From assembly GCA_014378065.1 (NCBI GenBank), contig JACMOK010000040.1, positions 1 to 58,881 of the forward strand: a stretch of 58,881 nt of DNA. The letters are read 5' to 3'. Origin of the DNA: Flavobacterium sp. Its GTDB lineage: Bacteria > Bacteroidota > Bacteroidia > Flavobacteriales > Flavobacteriaceae. The translations under genes and the position numbers were made by a program. A model generated the notes under the pieces. The model made no database searches. It worked only from the letters and a program-made list of their open reading frames with translations, and was not told the DNA's origin. Shown here in pieces: positions 34,572-42,946 of this stretch. The first letter of the stretch is position 1; each line of letters begins with the position of its first letter.

Positions 34572-34793
34572 TTAGTTTTCGGGTTTGTCGTTGGCAATGG
34601 CAAAGTTGCGCGACTTCTTTTCATATTGACCGTAAGATTTGTCGCTCGGATTGACAATTACGGTTTTAATCGTAATGCTATCGCCCAAATTAAATCCTTT
34701 GAGAACCATAGCATAATCAAGCAAAAATGCACCACAAAAGTAATTTCCTTTGTCATCTTTTTCTATAATTCCGGTGAAAATTCCTTTCGACAT
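34572..34793 (-). CDS. Small conserved-looking hypothetical protein (73 aa)
   Basis: From the ATG at 34791-34793 it starts MSKGIFTGIIEKDDKGNYFC and continues GAFLLDYAMVLKGFNLGDSI, ending with a polar tail. The pattern suggests a small beta-rich soluble domain; I do not recognise it. An upstream in-frame start at 34829 adds a less likely 12-residue extension that would overlap the region shared with the divergent gene at 34853. It stands alone on the minus strand, 45 bases beyond the blaI operator region. Confidence 0.6.
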   Translation of the reverse strand: MSKGIFTGIIEKDDKGNYFCGAFLLDYAMVLKGFNLGDSITIKTVIVNPSDKSYGQYEKKSRNFAIANDKPEN

Positions 34794-34852
34794 CTTATTT
34801 TTGTTGATTAATGCTGCAAAAATAATCAATTCTCGGTGATTCTGATTTTATA

Positions 34853-35404
34853 ATGGAAATAAAAAAATACAACCGCTTCAATTTCTACCAACATACGTTT
34901 TGTGTTTTTCAGGAGCTTGATCCCATTGCAATTCAAAACTTAAAAGTAGATTTTAAAAGCAAATCAGGGAGTAGTTATTCCTTCACCAAAGACGGCGTGT
35001 ATCGACTCTCAAACCATTGGGGAAGAGCAGCCAACTGCAAATGGCGACTAGAACAGCTTTTGCAAACTAGTTCCAGAACAAAACTTGGATTTGCTTTGTG
35101 GACATCCTTTCATCCCGATGATGCGGTTGAAAAATGCTATTTTATTATCGTGGATTTTGATGACCAATCAGCCCGCTATCAACACAGAGACAGCGGCATT
35201 TTTGACGAAAAGTCCCTGCTTCGAAACGCTGTTGATACCAGCAGACGCCTAAAACAAATCCGAAATTTATATGCTACAGCTGCTTGGGCCAAACATTTCG
35301 ACCTTGACGACATTTTTATTTTGAGAAAAAAAATTATTGAAAAGTTAATTGCTACCGATCAATCTTTGCATCAAATTAAAAGCGAATTACAAAACACGTT
35401 GTAA
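34853..35404 (+). CDS. Hypothetical protein (183 aa)
   Basis: A soluble alpha/beta protein with no signal peptide. It starts MEIKKYNRFNFYQHTFCVFQ, has an N-terminal part with DGVYRLSNHWGRAANCKWRL, a central CYFIIVDFDDQSARYQHRDS and a helical C-terminus. It is rich in aromatic residues and tryptophan. I cannot name a family. Its last 18 bases overlap the 3' end of the convergent MFS gene. Its upstream region is shared divergently with the 73-residue gene. Confidence 0.65.
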   Translation: MEIKKYNRFNFYQHTFCVFQELDPIAIQNLKVDFKSKSGSSYSFTKDGVYRLSNHWGRAANCKWRLEQLLQTSSRTKLGFALWTSFHPDDAVEKCYFIIVDFDDQSARYQHRDSGIFDEKSLLRNAVDTSRRLKQIRNLYATAAWAKHFDLDDIFILRKKIIEKLIATDQSLHQIKSELQNTL

Positions 35405-36619
35405 CTGATTTTCTTCGCGGACCAACTTTTTTAACCACAGGCAGCAAAGTAGCGCAATTAAACCTAAAATTCCCATCACCAACCAGTTTGTTTGGTAGCC
35501 AAAATGACTCAGTACTTCCATGCCGGTTTTGGCACTTGCAATATGAGCCAGACTAAAACTCATCGTAAACAACGCCATATATCGGCCTTCATGGCCTTTA
35601 GGCGCACGACTCAACGCAAATGAATTTGAAAATGGAAAGATGAACATTTCGCCAAATGTGATGAAAACGATACTAACTACTAAAACTCCTGCCCAAATAT
35701 TAATCAGTAAAATAAAGAAACTGATCGCCATCATCAACGACCCCCAAAACATAATTTGAAGTTTGCTGGTTTGCTTGCGTTCAAAAATACTCACGATAGG
35801 CATCTCCAAAAAGAAAATCAGCAAGCCATTCAACGTCATCAGCAAACCGGTTTGAAATTCTGTAAGGCCAAACATTTCATGATGGTATAAGGGCAAGGTG
35901 GTGAAAATCTGAAAGAAAATCATGGCCGTAATAAAACACACCAATAAAAAAATCCAGAATATTTTATCTTTAAAAACCGAAGCCACAGCAATTGTTCCGC
36001 GAGGCTGTATGTCTGATAACACTGCCTTCTTTTTTTCTTTAACCAACAAGGCAAAAATTAATATAGAAACGATACAACTCGCGCCATCTGCCCAAAACAG
36101 TCCTTTGTATCCAATTCCCATGATGATCAGTCCGCCCAAAGCCGGTCCGGCGGCAAAACCCAAATTCACTGCCAGTCGCACCAAAGTTAAGGCACGGGTT
36201 CGGTTTTCAGGTTTGGCGTAGGCTCCGAGCGATACGAACATCGCCGGCCGAAACATATCGGCAATCACCATAATCGAAAACATTCCGAAACACAATCCCC
36301 AAAACGAAGTAATGAATTGAATTACAAAAAAGAGCAAACCTGTCGTAAACAAACTGAACACCATGATTTTGTAGAAACCAATTTTGTCTGATAATTTACC
36401 TCCCAGCCAAGAACCCAGCATTGAACCCAACCCGAAAAATACCATTATCCATCCGACTTGTCCATATGAAAAATGAAGATCTTCCTTTAAATATTTGGAT
36501 AAAAAGGGCAAGACCATCGTTCCGGCTCGATTAATAAAAGTAATGATCGCCAAAATCCAGATCTCTCTTGAAAATCCCTTAAAGTTGTCGATGTAGCGTT
36601 GAAAGGCGGTTTTAAGCAT
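35387..36619 (-). CDS. MFS transporter
   Basis: A 410-residue permease with about twelve membrane helices. It begins with a cytoplasmic stretch, MLKTAFQRYIDNFKGFSREI, then helix IWILAIITFINRAGTMVLPF. The cytoplasmic loop GGKLSDKIGFYK carries the MFS motif A pattern (G-x3-D-x-x-G). It is of the multidrug or proton-antiporter type; the substrate is unknown. The charged, short C-terminus (KKLVREENQLQRVL) is encoded in the 18 bases that overlap the convergent hypothetical gene. Confidence 0.88.
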   Translation of the reverse strand: MLKTAFQRYIDNFKGFSREIWILAIITFINRAGTMVLPFLSKYLKEDLHFSYGQVGWIMVFFGLGSMLGSWLGGKLSDKIGFYKIMVFSLFTTGLLFFVIQFITSFWGLCFGMFSIMVIADMFRPAMFVSLGAYAKPENRTRALTLVRLAVNLGFAAGPALGGLIIMGIGYKGLFWADGASCIVSILIFALLVKEKKKAVLSDIQPRGTIAVASVFKDKIFWIFLLVCFITAMIFFQIFTTLPLYHHEMFGLTEFQTGLLMTLNGLLIFFLEMPIVSIFERKQTSKLQIMFWGSLMMAISFFILLINIWAGVLVVSIVFITFGEMFIFPFSNSFALSRAPKGHEGRYMALFTMSFSLAHIASAKTGMEVLSHFGYQTNWLVMGILGLIALLCCLWLKKLVREENQLQRVL

Positions 36620-36676
36620 TGTGAAGCGGGCAAAGTTACGTCATTGCAAAGATAAAAAACTTCGTGGCTTACAGTC

Positions 36677-36708
36677 TTTGTGTCAATGCAACTTTTAAAC
36701 TATTTTTG
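36677..36708 (+). promoter_or_regulatory. Probable promoter of the DUF1684-TatD operon
   Basis: TTTG at 36677-36680, a 20-base spacer, and TATTTTTG at 36701-36708 match TTTG-N19-TAnnTTTG apart from one extra spacer base. The ATG is at 36723, so the leader must be very short. Confidence 0.72.
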
Positions 36709-36722
36709 TAAAAAAATTAGTG

Positions 36723-37325
36723 ATGAAGAAATACCTTTTGCTTTGTACAATAGTCTGTTTTTCATCGACCCAGGCGCAGAAAAAATGGACGATGAAAGCT
36801 GCTGAATCTTTTCAAAAGCAAATCAATAAAGAATACGCTGATAAAGGCGAAAGTCCGTTAACTGATGAGGATTTTAAAACTTTTAAATCCTTGGATTTTT
36901 ACCCGATTGATTCCAAATTCGCAGTTTCTGCTACTTTTATAAAGGCGGAAAATGAGAAGTCTTTCAAAATGAAAACGACAGGAACACGACTTCCGGACTA
37001 CATAAAATATGGAGAGCTGCGTTTTATTATAGATGGCATAGCTTTTAAACTTAATATTTATCAAAATATTGAGTTGGTTAAAAAGGCAGGATTTGAAGAT
37101 TATTTGTTCTTGCCTTTTTCAGACCAAACTTGTGGCAAAGAAAGTTACATTGGCGGCAGGTATATCGACAGGCGTTTTCCTAAAAACAATTTAGTGGAAA
37201 TAGATTTTAATACCGCTTACAATCCATATTGCGCTTACAATCACAAGTATTCCTGTCCGATTGTTCCTTTAGAAAATGATCTCGGTATTGAAATCAAAGC
37301 TGGTGTTAAAACATTTCACGAGTAA
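36723..37325 (+). CDS. DUF1684 secreted protein
   Basis: From ATG 36723 (a GTG sits directly before it) the protein has 200 residues with a signal peptide (MKKYLLLCTIVCFSSTQAQK). DUF1684 features: an N-terminal helix with FQKQINKEYADKGESPLTDE, then DFKTFKSLDFYPIDSKF, a beta-rich middle, LFLPFSDQTCGKESYIGGRY and LVEIDFNTAYNPYCAYNHKY, ending CPIVPLENDLGIEIKAG. The Asn-Pro-Tyr-Cys and Cys-Pro-x-x-Pro-x-x-x-N/D motifs are typical. The function of the family is unknown. Its stop overlaps the TatD start (TAATG). Confidence 0.85.
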   Translation: MKKYLLLCTIVCFSSTQAQKKWTMKAAESFQKQINKEYADKGESPLTDEDFKTFKSLDFYPIDSKFAVSATFIKAENEKSFKMKTTGTRLPDYIKYGELRFIIDGIAFKLNIYQNIELVKKAGFEDYLFLPFSDQTCGKESYIGGRYIDRRFPKNNLVEIDFNTAYNPYCAYNHKYSCPIVPLENDLGIEIKAGVKTFHE

Positions 37326-37981
37326 TGAAATATTTCAACTTGCATACGCACCACGCTACTGGAAAACAGGAGGTGTTGGAAATGGTCAATCAATATCCAT
37401 CGGAATTTGATGCTGCAATTCCATACTATTCAATTGGAATTCATCCTTGGAAAATAGTTGAAAATTCCATAAACGAAGAACTCGGCATTATAGAAAATAA
37501 ATTGCCTTTACACAATTGTTTGGCCATAGGCGAATGCGGCTTGGACAAGCGTATTGAGATACCTTTTGAGCTACAATTGGAAGTGTTTGAAAAACAGTTA
37601 GTATTGGCAGAGCAACATAAAAAACCGGTTGTAATTCATTGCGTGGCGGCTTTTCAAGAAGTAATCGAACTCAAAAAGCGGTTGGACATTTCGGTCCCTA
37701 TGATTATTCATGGCTTTTCAAAAAGTCACGACCTGGCTCAGGAGTTAACGAGACATGGATTCTATATCTCGTTCGGGAAATATTTAATGCGCAACCCCGA
37801 ATTGAAAACCGTGTTTCAGAATATGTCTGACGATCGTTTTTTTCTTGAAACTGATACTATTGAAGATGGTATTCAAACCATATATACTTTAGCAGCACAA
37901 TACAAAAATGTAGAATTGCATGCGTTGCGTCTACAGATAGCGCATAATTTCAGGCAGGTATTTAACACCGAACTTGATTAA
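37325..37981 (+). CDS. TatD-family metal-dependent hydrolase
   Basis: A 218-residue TIM-barrel hydrolase with the metal-binding start NLHTHHATG, AIGECGLDKR (metal Glu), VIHCVAAFQEVIEL, IIHGFSKSHDLAQEL and FLETDTIEDGI (catalytic Asp). It is shorter than the usual ~255-265 residues of TatD nucleases, so loops are trimmed, but the metal ligands appear present. Relatives act as 3'-5' DNA exonucleases or related hydrolases. The start overlaps the DUF1684 stop, indicating translational coupling; tcdA follows 46 bases on. Confidence 0.85.
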   Translation: MKYFNLHTHHATGKQEVLEMVNQYPSEFDAAIPYYSIGIHPWKIVENSINEELGIIENKLPLHNCLAIGECGLDKRIEIPFELQLEVFEKQLVLAEQHKKPVVIHCVAAFQEVIELKKRLDISVPMIIHGFSKSHDLAQELTRHGFYISFGKYLMRNPELKTVFQNMSDDRFFLETDTIEDGIQTIYTLAAQYKNVELHALRLQIAHNFRQVFNTELD

Positions 37982-38027
37982 TTGCATCGACACACCGAAA
38001 ATAGCTAATCAATAATACAATATTACA

Positions 38028-38750
38028 ATGCCAGAATGGACAGAAAGAGCGGAACTTTTATTTAAAAAAGAGGGTTTGGAACAATTGCAAAAAGCCAATA
38101 TATTAATCGTTGGCGTGGGAGGTGTAGGCTCGTTTGCGGCCGAATTTATTGCCCGAGCGGGAGTGGGAAAAATGACTATCGTTGATGGAGACGTGGTCGA
38201 TATTACAAACATTAACAGACAGTTGCCAGCTTTAAATTCAACCGTCGGTTTATCTAAAATTGATGTCGTTGGCGATCGATTGCTTGATATCAATCCACAA
38301 TTACAGTTGACCAAAATAAAGGAATTTCTTTCTCCCGAACGTGCTTTTGATATCGTCACGGAAGAGTACGATTATGTAATGGATTGTATTGACAGCGTGA
38401 CACCCAAACTCAATCTGATTATTGGCGCAAAGCGTAAAAGAGTAAAAATTATAAGTAGCATGGGCGCTGGCGGCAAGATGGAAGCGGCAAAAGTAAAAGT
38501 TGCCGATATAAAGAATACCGAAAATTGTTTTCTCGCCAAGACCATCAAAAAAAGACTTAAAGAAGTAAAGATCGACAAAGGAGTTAAAGTGGTTTTTTCA
38601 TCTGAAATTCAGGATGAAAATAGCCTTCAGAAAACTGACGGTAAAAATTTCAAAAAATCATTTTACGGAACCAACAGCTACATGCCCGCACTTTTCGGGT
38701 TATATGCTGCCGAAACCGTGATTCGATATTTGTTAAAAAAAGAAATGTAA
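38028..38750 (+). CDS. tcdA: tRNA threonylcarbamoyladenosine dehydratase TcdA (ThiF/E1-like)
   Basis: A 240-residue E1-like enzyme with the ATP site GVGGVGSFAAEFIARAGVGK, the acidic DGDVVDITNINRQLPALNST that follows it, and DYVMDCIDSVTPKLNLI. The C-terminal GTNSYMPALFGLYAAETVIR completes the YgdL/CsdL type. It cyclises t6A to ct6A at position 37 of ANN-decoding tRNAs. With miaE this is the second position-37 tRNA modification enzyme in the window. It lies in a run with tatD and a HAD gene on the plus strand. Confidence 0.9.
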   Translation: MPEWTERAELLFKKEGLEQLQKANILIVGVGGVGSFAAEFIARAGVGKMTIVDGDVVDITNINRQLPALNSTVGLSKIDVVGDRLLDINPQLQLTKIKEFLSPERAFDIVTEEYDYVMDCIDSVTPKLNLIIGAKRKRVKIISSMGAGGKMEAAKVKVADIKNTENCFLAKTIKKRLKEVKIDKGVKVVFSSEIQDENSLQKTDGKNFKKSFYGTNSYMPALFGLYAAETVIRYLLKKEM

Positions 38751-38766
38751 AATTTAAAACTTACCT

Positions 38767-39429
38767 ATGATTCAAACCGTAATTTTTGATATGGATGGTG
38801 TGATAGTCGATACCGAGCCGATACATCATCATGCTTACATGCAGCATTTTCGGAAGTTGAGCATCGAGGTTTCTCCAGAAATGTATGCTTCGTTTACAGG
38901 GAATTCTACTAAAAACATTTATGAAAAACTTAAAAAGCAGTTCCAACTTGAAGCAAACGTGCTGACTTTAGTGGAAGCGAAGCGCCAACTTTTTAATGAG
39001 GCGTTTGATCAAAAAGAAGATTTGTATTTACTTGATGGCGTGTTGGATTTAATTCAAGATTTAGACCGAAATGGAATGCAGCTCGTGCTGGCATCTTCAT
39101 CGGCAAAGGTTACGATTGAACGAATTTTTGCGCGGTTTAATTTGAACCCTTATTTTAGTTATAAAGTATCTGGAGAAGATTTTCCGAATTCCAAACCTCA
39201 TCCCGCCATCTTCGAACACGCCGCATGGCTAGCAAAAACACCCACTGAAAATTGCATTGTAATAGAAGACAGCACCAACGGTATCAAGGCGGCAAAAGCA
39301 GCTGGTATTTATTGTATTGCTTATAATAGTTTGAATTCAAAATTGCAGGACTACTCAATGGCGAACACCTTAATTCAGCATTTTAATGAATTGAGCTATG
39401 ACAAAATTAAAAACCTTCAATCGCTTTAA
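38767..39429 (+). CDS. HAD-superfamily hydrolase, beta-phosphoglucomutase-like
   Basis: A 220-residue HAD enzyme: IFDMDGVIVDTEP (Asp8 and Asp10), cap domain of helices (about 15-85), motif II LASSSAKV, lysine in SGEDFPNSKPHP, and motif III IEDSTNGIKAAKAAG. This is the layout of beta-phosphoglucomutase and related sugar-phosphate phosphatases; the substrate is not evident. It follows tcdA by 16 bases and its end overlaps the convergent photolyase gene by 4. Confidence 0.87.
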   Translation: MIQTVIFDMDGVIVDTEPIHHHAYMQHFRKLSIEVSPEMYASFTGNSTKNIYEKLKKQFQLEANVLTLVEAKRQLFNEAFDQKEDLYLLDGVLDLIQDLDRNGMQLVLASSSAKVTIERIFARFNLNPYFSYKVSGEDFPNSKPHPAIFEHAAWLAKTPTENCIVIEDSTNGIKAAKAAGIYCIAYNSLNSKLQDYSMANTLIQHFNELSYDKIKNLQSL

Positions 39430-40712
39430 GCGACTGCTTCTTTATAAACCCTTAGACATCGTTCTCGAGCCCATTTGTGATCGACTATTGGTTTTGGATA
39501 ATCAATATTGTCCAATTCAGGAATCCATTTTCTGATGTAGCTGAGTTGGTGATCGAATTTTTTGATTTGTTCGGTTGGGTTGAAAATTCTAAAATAAGGA
39601 GCGGCATCTACGCCGGAACCCGCAGCCCATTGCCAATTGCCTACATTACTCGATTGTTCATAATCCAATAATTGCTGTGCAAAATAAGTTTCTCCCCAAC
39701 GCCAATCAATGAGTAAATGTTTGCAGAGAAAGCTGGCAACGATCATGCGTACCCGATTGTGCATGTGCCCGGTGGCATTTAGTTCTCTCATTCCAGCATC
39801 CACAAAAGGATATCCCGTTTTGCCTTCACACCATTTTTGAAATTCGACTTCATTGTTGTTCCACTGAATCATGTCGTATTTTGGCTTAAAACTATCGTTT
39901 TTGGTATGTGGAAAATGCCAAAGAATTTGCATAAAAAATTCTCTCCAAATCAGTTCATTCCAAAAGGTTTCATTTTTTTCTTGAATGGCTTTGGCCATCA
40001 TTTGTCTGACACTTACCGCGCCAAACCGAAGGTAAGCTCCTAAACGTGAAGTTTTTTCAAGCGCCGGAAAGTTTCGTGTTGCTTCGTAATGCTGAATTAG
40101 TTTTTGCGATATGTCAAAGGGAGGCACTTGTATCTTGGCAGCCGAAAATCCAATAGATTTTAAACTTAAAAAAGGGTAGGAGTGTGTCAAAACATTATCG
40201 AGCAATTGATCCGATCTGTAATTTTCGAGTGGCGTAGATTTAAATTTCTCTTTCCACTTTCTGGAGTATGGGGTATACACCACGTAAGGCAATCCATCGT
40301 CTTTGGTGACTTCACTTTTTTCAAAAACAACTTGGTCTTTAAACGTTATAAAATCAATATCATTTTTTTGAAGTAGTTGGGAAACTTCCAAATCCCGTTT
40401 TCTAGCGTAAGGTTCGTAATCGTGATTAACAAATACCGATTTAATTTTATTTTCGGCAATCAATTGTTTAAAAATAGAAGCTGGTTCTCCATGAAACACT
40501 GCTAAGGTTTTATTCTTTTTCTGGAGTGTGGCATTCATATCAGTTAGCAGTTGATGAATGAAACTGACGCGCGCATCGTTTTTCGGAAGCTGTTCTAAAA
40601 TGACCGAATCAAAAATAAAAATAGGGAGTACGTTTTCTTCACTTCGCAAAGCTTCGAATAATCCTTTGTTGTCTGCTAAACGCAAATCGCGTCTGAACCA
40701 AAATACATTCAT
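39426..40712 (-). CDS. Cryptochrome/deoxyribodipyrimidine photolyase
   Basis: A 428-residue FAD-dependent photolyase/cryptochrome. The N-terminal antenna domain has NVFWFRRDLRLADNKGLFEA and IPIFIFDSVILEQLPK; the C-terminal FAD domain has TSRLGAYLRFGAVSVRQM, NELIWREFFMQILWH, WCEGKTGYPFVDAGMRELN, ATGHMHNRVRMIVASFL, RWGETYFAQQLLDYEQSSN and GNWQWAAGSGVDAAPYFRIF. These match class I CPD photolyases, which use blue light to reverse pyrimidine dimers. It is the last gene of the SRPBCC-SDR-photolyase operon, a grouping I recall as recurrent in Bacteroidota and likely light-responsive. Confidence 0.93.
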   Translation of the reverse strand: MNVFWFRRDLRLADNKGLFEALRSEENVLPIFIFDSVILEQLPKNDARVSFIHQLLTDMNATLQKKNKTLAVFHGEPASIFKQLIAENKIKSVFVNHDYEPYARKRDLEVSQLLQKNDIDFITFKDQVVFEKSEVTKDDGLPYVVYTPYSRKWKEKFKSTPLENYRSDQLLDNVLTHSYPFLSLKSIGFSAAKIQVPPFDISQKLIQHYEATRNFPALEKTSRLGAYLRFGAVSVRQMMAKAIQEKNETFWNELIWREFFMQILWHFPHTKNDSFKPKYDMIQWNNNEVEFQKWCEGKTGYPFVDAGMRELNATGHMHNRVRMIVASFLCKHLLIDWRWGETYFAQQLLDYEQSSNVGNWQWAAGSGVDAAPYFRIFNPTEQIKKFDHQLSYIRKWIPELDNIDYPKPIVDHKWARERCLRVYKEAVA

Positions 40713-40745
40713 ATTTTAGAGAATTAAAAAATTGACTGCTGCGAG

Positions 40746-41444
40746 TTACGGATTTACCAAGAGCGTCGACATTCCGCCATCAACATGTAGGACCTGTCCC
40801 GAAATCCAAGAAGTGTTTTCGCTCAAAAGAAAGGCCGCCATTTGTGCCATATCCTCAGGCTGTCCTACTCGTTTTAGAGGATGTCGCTCTGCTGATTTTT
40901 CCTGCTTGGATTCGGTATTGAGAAATTTGTCGGCCAAAGGGGTTTGGGTTAGCGACGGTGCAATAACATTAATTCTTATTTTTGGAGCATATTCTGCGGC
41001 CAAAGCCTTTGCAAAACCTTCGATCGCGCCTTTTGCAGCGGCAATACTTGTATGAAAAGGCATTCCCATTGATGCCGCTACACTGCTAAACAAAACGATA
41101 CTGGATTGTGAAGAAGCCAAAAGTTGCGGCAAAACGGTTTGTATTACTTTGACCATCGCAAAAAAATTAATTTGCATATCACTTTCAAATGTCTCTATTT
41201 TTAGCCCTTTAAAAGGCCGCAGATTAATGCTTCCAGGGCAGTAGACCAAACCATCAATTGTGCTTGGCAATAGCGCAGTGTCTAAAGTTTCCGATACGGC
41301 ATCAAACGGAATGTGAGTCAGGTTAAGCCCTTCCAAACCCGTAACCGTTCTTGAGGCTACGAATAAATTATGGTTGTTTTTCAGTACTTTTATCAAGGCC
41401 AAACCAATTCCGTAAGAACCTCCAATGATGAGTATATTTTTCAT
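40746..41444 (-). CDS. SDR-family protein lacking the catalytic tyrosine
   Basis: A 232-residue short-chain dehydrogenase fold. The nucleotide-binding motif is GGSYGIGLAL (8-17), with DGLVYCPGSINLRPF and the serine region VLFSSVAAS (Ser120/121). At the active site, where the normal signature is Y-x-x-x-K, the chain reads HTSIAAAKGAIEG: Lys138 is kept but the Tyr position is Ile134. The C-terminus is normal (RINVIAPSLTQTPLADKF, WISGQVLHVDGG). The fold and cofactor site look intact, so it may bind NAD(P) without classical SDR catalysis. It starts 3 bases after the SRPBCC stop and precedes the photolyase by 33. Confidence 0.85.
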   Translation of the reverse strand: MKNILIIGGSYGIGLALIKVLKNNHNLFVASRTVTGLEGLNLTHIPFDAVSETLDTALLPSTIDGLVYCPGSINLRPFKGLKIETFESDMQINFFAMVKVIQTVLPQLLASSQSSIVLFSSVAASMGMPFHTSIAAAKGAIEGFAKALAAEYAPKIRINVIAPSLTQTPLADKFLNTESKQEKSAERHPLKRVGQPEDMAQMAAFLLSENTSWISGQVLHVDGGMSTLLVNP

Positions 41445-41447
41445 TTG

Positions 41448-41915
41448 TTAATCTTTAAATTCTCCAAATAGTTCAATTAATTTTTTATGACGGTAGTTGA
41501 AAATCTCGTCTAATTTGGGTTTGACCAAAAAAGGATGTACCAATTCGCCAAGAATTCCCATGGGCACTTTGTAGTCAATAACATCTTCCATTTCAACTCC
41601 GCCGGGAATTTCACGAATAAAGTGCTTGTGATGCCAAAGCGAGTAAGGGCCAAAGCGTTGCTCATCTACAAAATACTGTTTGTCTTTTACGTGCGTAATT
41701 TCGGTAACCCATTTGGTTTTGATTCCCATAATTGGCGTAACGATGTACTGAATAATTTGGCCTGGATACATCGGTCTGTCGGCGCCTGATAAAATAAAAA
41801 AACCCATGTAATCAGGGGTGATCGTTTTAAGATTTTTTGGATCAGATAAAAACGTCCAAGCTTCATCTAAAGTGATGGGTAAATTTTGCTTGCTTTTTTT
41901 GGTAAAAATTTTCAA
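41448..41915 (-). CDS. SRPBCC-family (START/Bet v 1-like) ligand-binding protein
   Basis: A 155-residue protein with the helix-grip fold pattern: LDEAWTFLSDPKNLKTITPD near the N-terminus (typical polyketide cyclase/CoxG start), the strands WVTEITHVKDKQYFVDEQRF and a long C-terminal helix (FLVKPKLDEIFNYRHKKLIE). Binds a hydrophobic ligand in related proteins; the ligand is unknown. It is the first gene of the operon with the SDR protein and photolyase, with divergent DUF2911 upstream. Confidence 0.82.
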   Translation of the reverse strand: MKIFTKKSKQNLPITLDEAWTFLSDPKNLKTITPDYMGFFILSGADRPMYPGQIIQYIVTPIMGIKTKWVTEITHVKDKQYFVDEQRFGPYSLWHHKHFIREIPGGVEMEDVIDYKVPMGILGELVHPFLVKPKLDEIFNYRHKKLIELFGEFKD

Positions 41916-42051
41916 TTTCAGTTTTTTGTAAAGATATTAAATGTTTAGACTTTATTGTAAATAGTAGAACAAAATTTATTTCAAATTAAGGAATTATTAA
42001 CGTTTTTGAATATTCGAATTTGTAATTTTGAAAAAACTAAATTCAAAAATT

Positions 42052-42897
42052 ATGAAAAAGATTTTCTTAGCTAGCGGGCTTTTATTGCTCTCTTTTACAA
42101 TAAATGGGCAAATAAAGGTGCCACAACCAAGTCCGAAATCTGAACTAATGCAAACTGTCGGGCTTACTGATGTAACAGTTGAGTACTCAAGACCGAGTAT
42201 CAGAGGTAGAATCATATTTGGTGATTTGGTTCCGTTTGGAAAAGTTTGGAGAACAGGCGCCAATGCAAACACCACTATTTCTTTTAGTGAGGATGTGGTT
42301 ATTGGTGGTAAAACGCTAAAAAAGGGAAAATATGCGTTATACACCATTCCAAAGGCTGACAATTGGGAATTTATTTTTTATTCTGACACTGACAATTGGG
42401 GAACTCCTGATGAATGGAATGACGCAAAAGTGGCTTTAAAAGCAAGTGCAAAACCCGAGATGCTGAACAGAGCCGTTGAGAGTTTTACGATAAACATCAA
42501 TAACTTAGATAACAATTTTGCCAACTTGGAACTTTCATGGGAAAAAACTTTGGTGCCGCTGAAATTCGAAGTTTCTACTCAAAAAACAGCCATTGCGAGT
42601 ATTGAAAAAGCCTTGTCTGGCCCAAGTGCTGGAGATTACTTTTCTTCGGCTCAGTTTTTTTATCAATCTAACGGTGATTTGACAAAAGCTTTAGAATATA
42701 TGAACAAAGCACTCGATTTGAACAAAGAAAAACCATATTGGTACACGAGACAGAAATCATTAATTCAAGCCAAGTTGGGGGACAAAAAAGGAGCAATTGA
42801 AACAGCAAAATTGTCATTGGCTGCAGCCACCGCCGGCAAGAATAATGATTATGTCAAAATGAATAGTGACAGCATCGCGGAGTGGAGTAAAAAATAA
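42052..42897 (+). CDS. DUF2911 secreted protein with TPR-like C-terminus
   Basis: From ATG 42052 the protein has 281 residues with a signal peptide (MKKIFLASGLLLLSFTINGQ). The DUF2911 domain (about 25-170) shows VTVEYSRPSIRGR, VPFGKVWRTGANANTTISF and KKGKYALYTIPKADNWEFIF, all typical. A TPR-like helical pair follows (AQFFYQSNGDLTKALEYMNK, GDKKGAIETAKLSLAAA). The family is periplasmic or outer-membrane associated, of unknown function. TAATTTTG at 42023-42030 could be its -7 box. It ends in a terminator shared with the convergent symporter gene. Confidence 0.85.
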   Translation: MKKIFLASGLLLLSFTINGQIKVPQPSPKSELMQTVGLTDVTVEYSRPSIRGRIIFGDLVPFGKVWRTGANANTTISFSEDVVIGGKTLKKGKYALYTIPKADNWEFIFYSDTDNWGTPDEWNDAKVALKASAKPEMLNRAVESFTININNLDNNFANLELSWEKTLVPLKFEVSTQKTAIASIEKALSGPSAGDYFSSAQFFYQSNGDLTKALEYMNKALDLNKEKPYWYTRQKSLIQAKLGDKKGAIETAKLSLAAATAGKNNDYVKMNSDSIAEWSKK

Positions 42898-42908
42898 ATC
42901 ATTTTTCT

Positions 42909-42946
42909 AAAAAAATCCCATTTTGATAACAAGATGGGATTTTTTT
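42909..42946. terminator. Bidirectional terminator between DUF2911 and symporter genes
   Basis: ATCCCAT and ATGGGAT pair, extended by T/A pairs inward, with a run of A before and T after, so it works in both directions. Its right edge touches the symporter stop codon (42945-42947). Confidence 0.86.

Noticed and set aside
42005..42030. TTTG plus TAATTTTG ahead of the DUF2911 gene as a full promoter
   Set aside because: The spacer is only 14 bases instead of about 19, so only the -7 box is mentioned.
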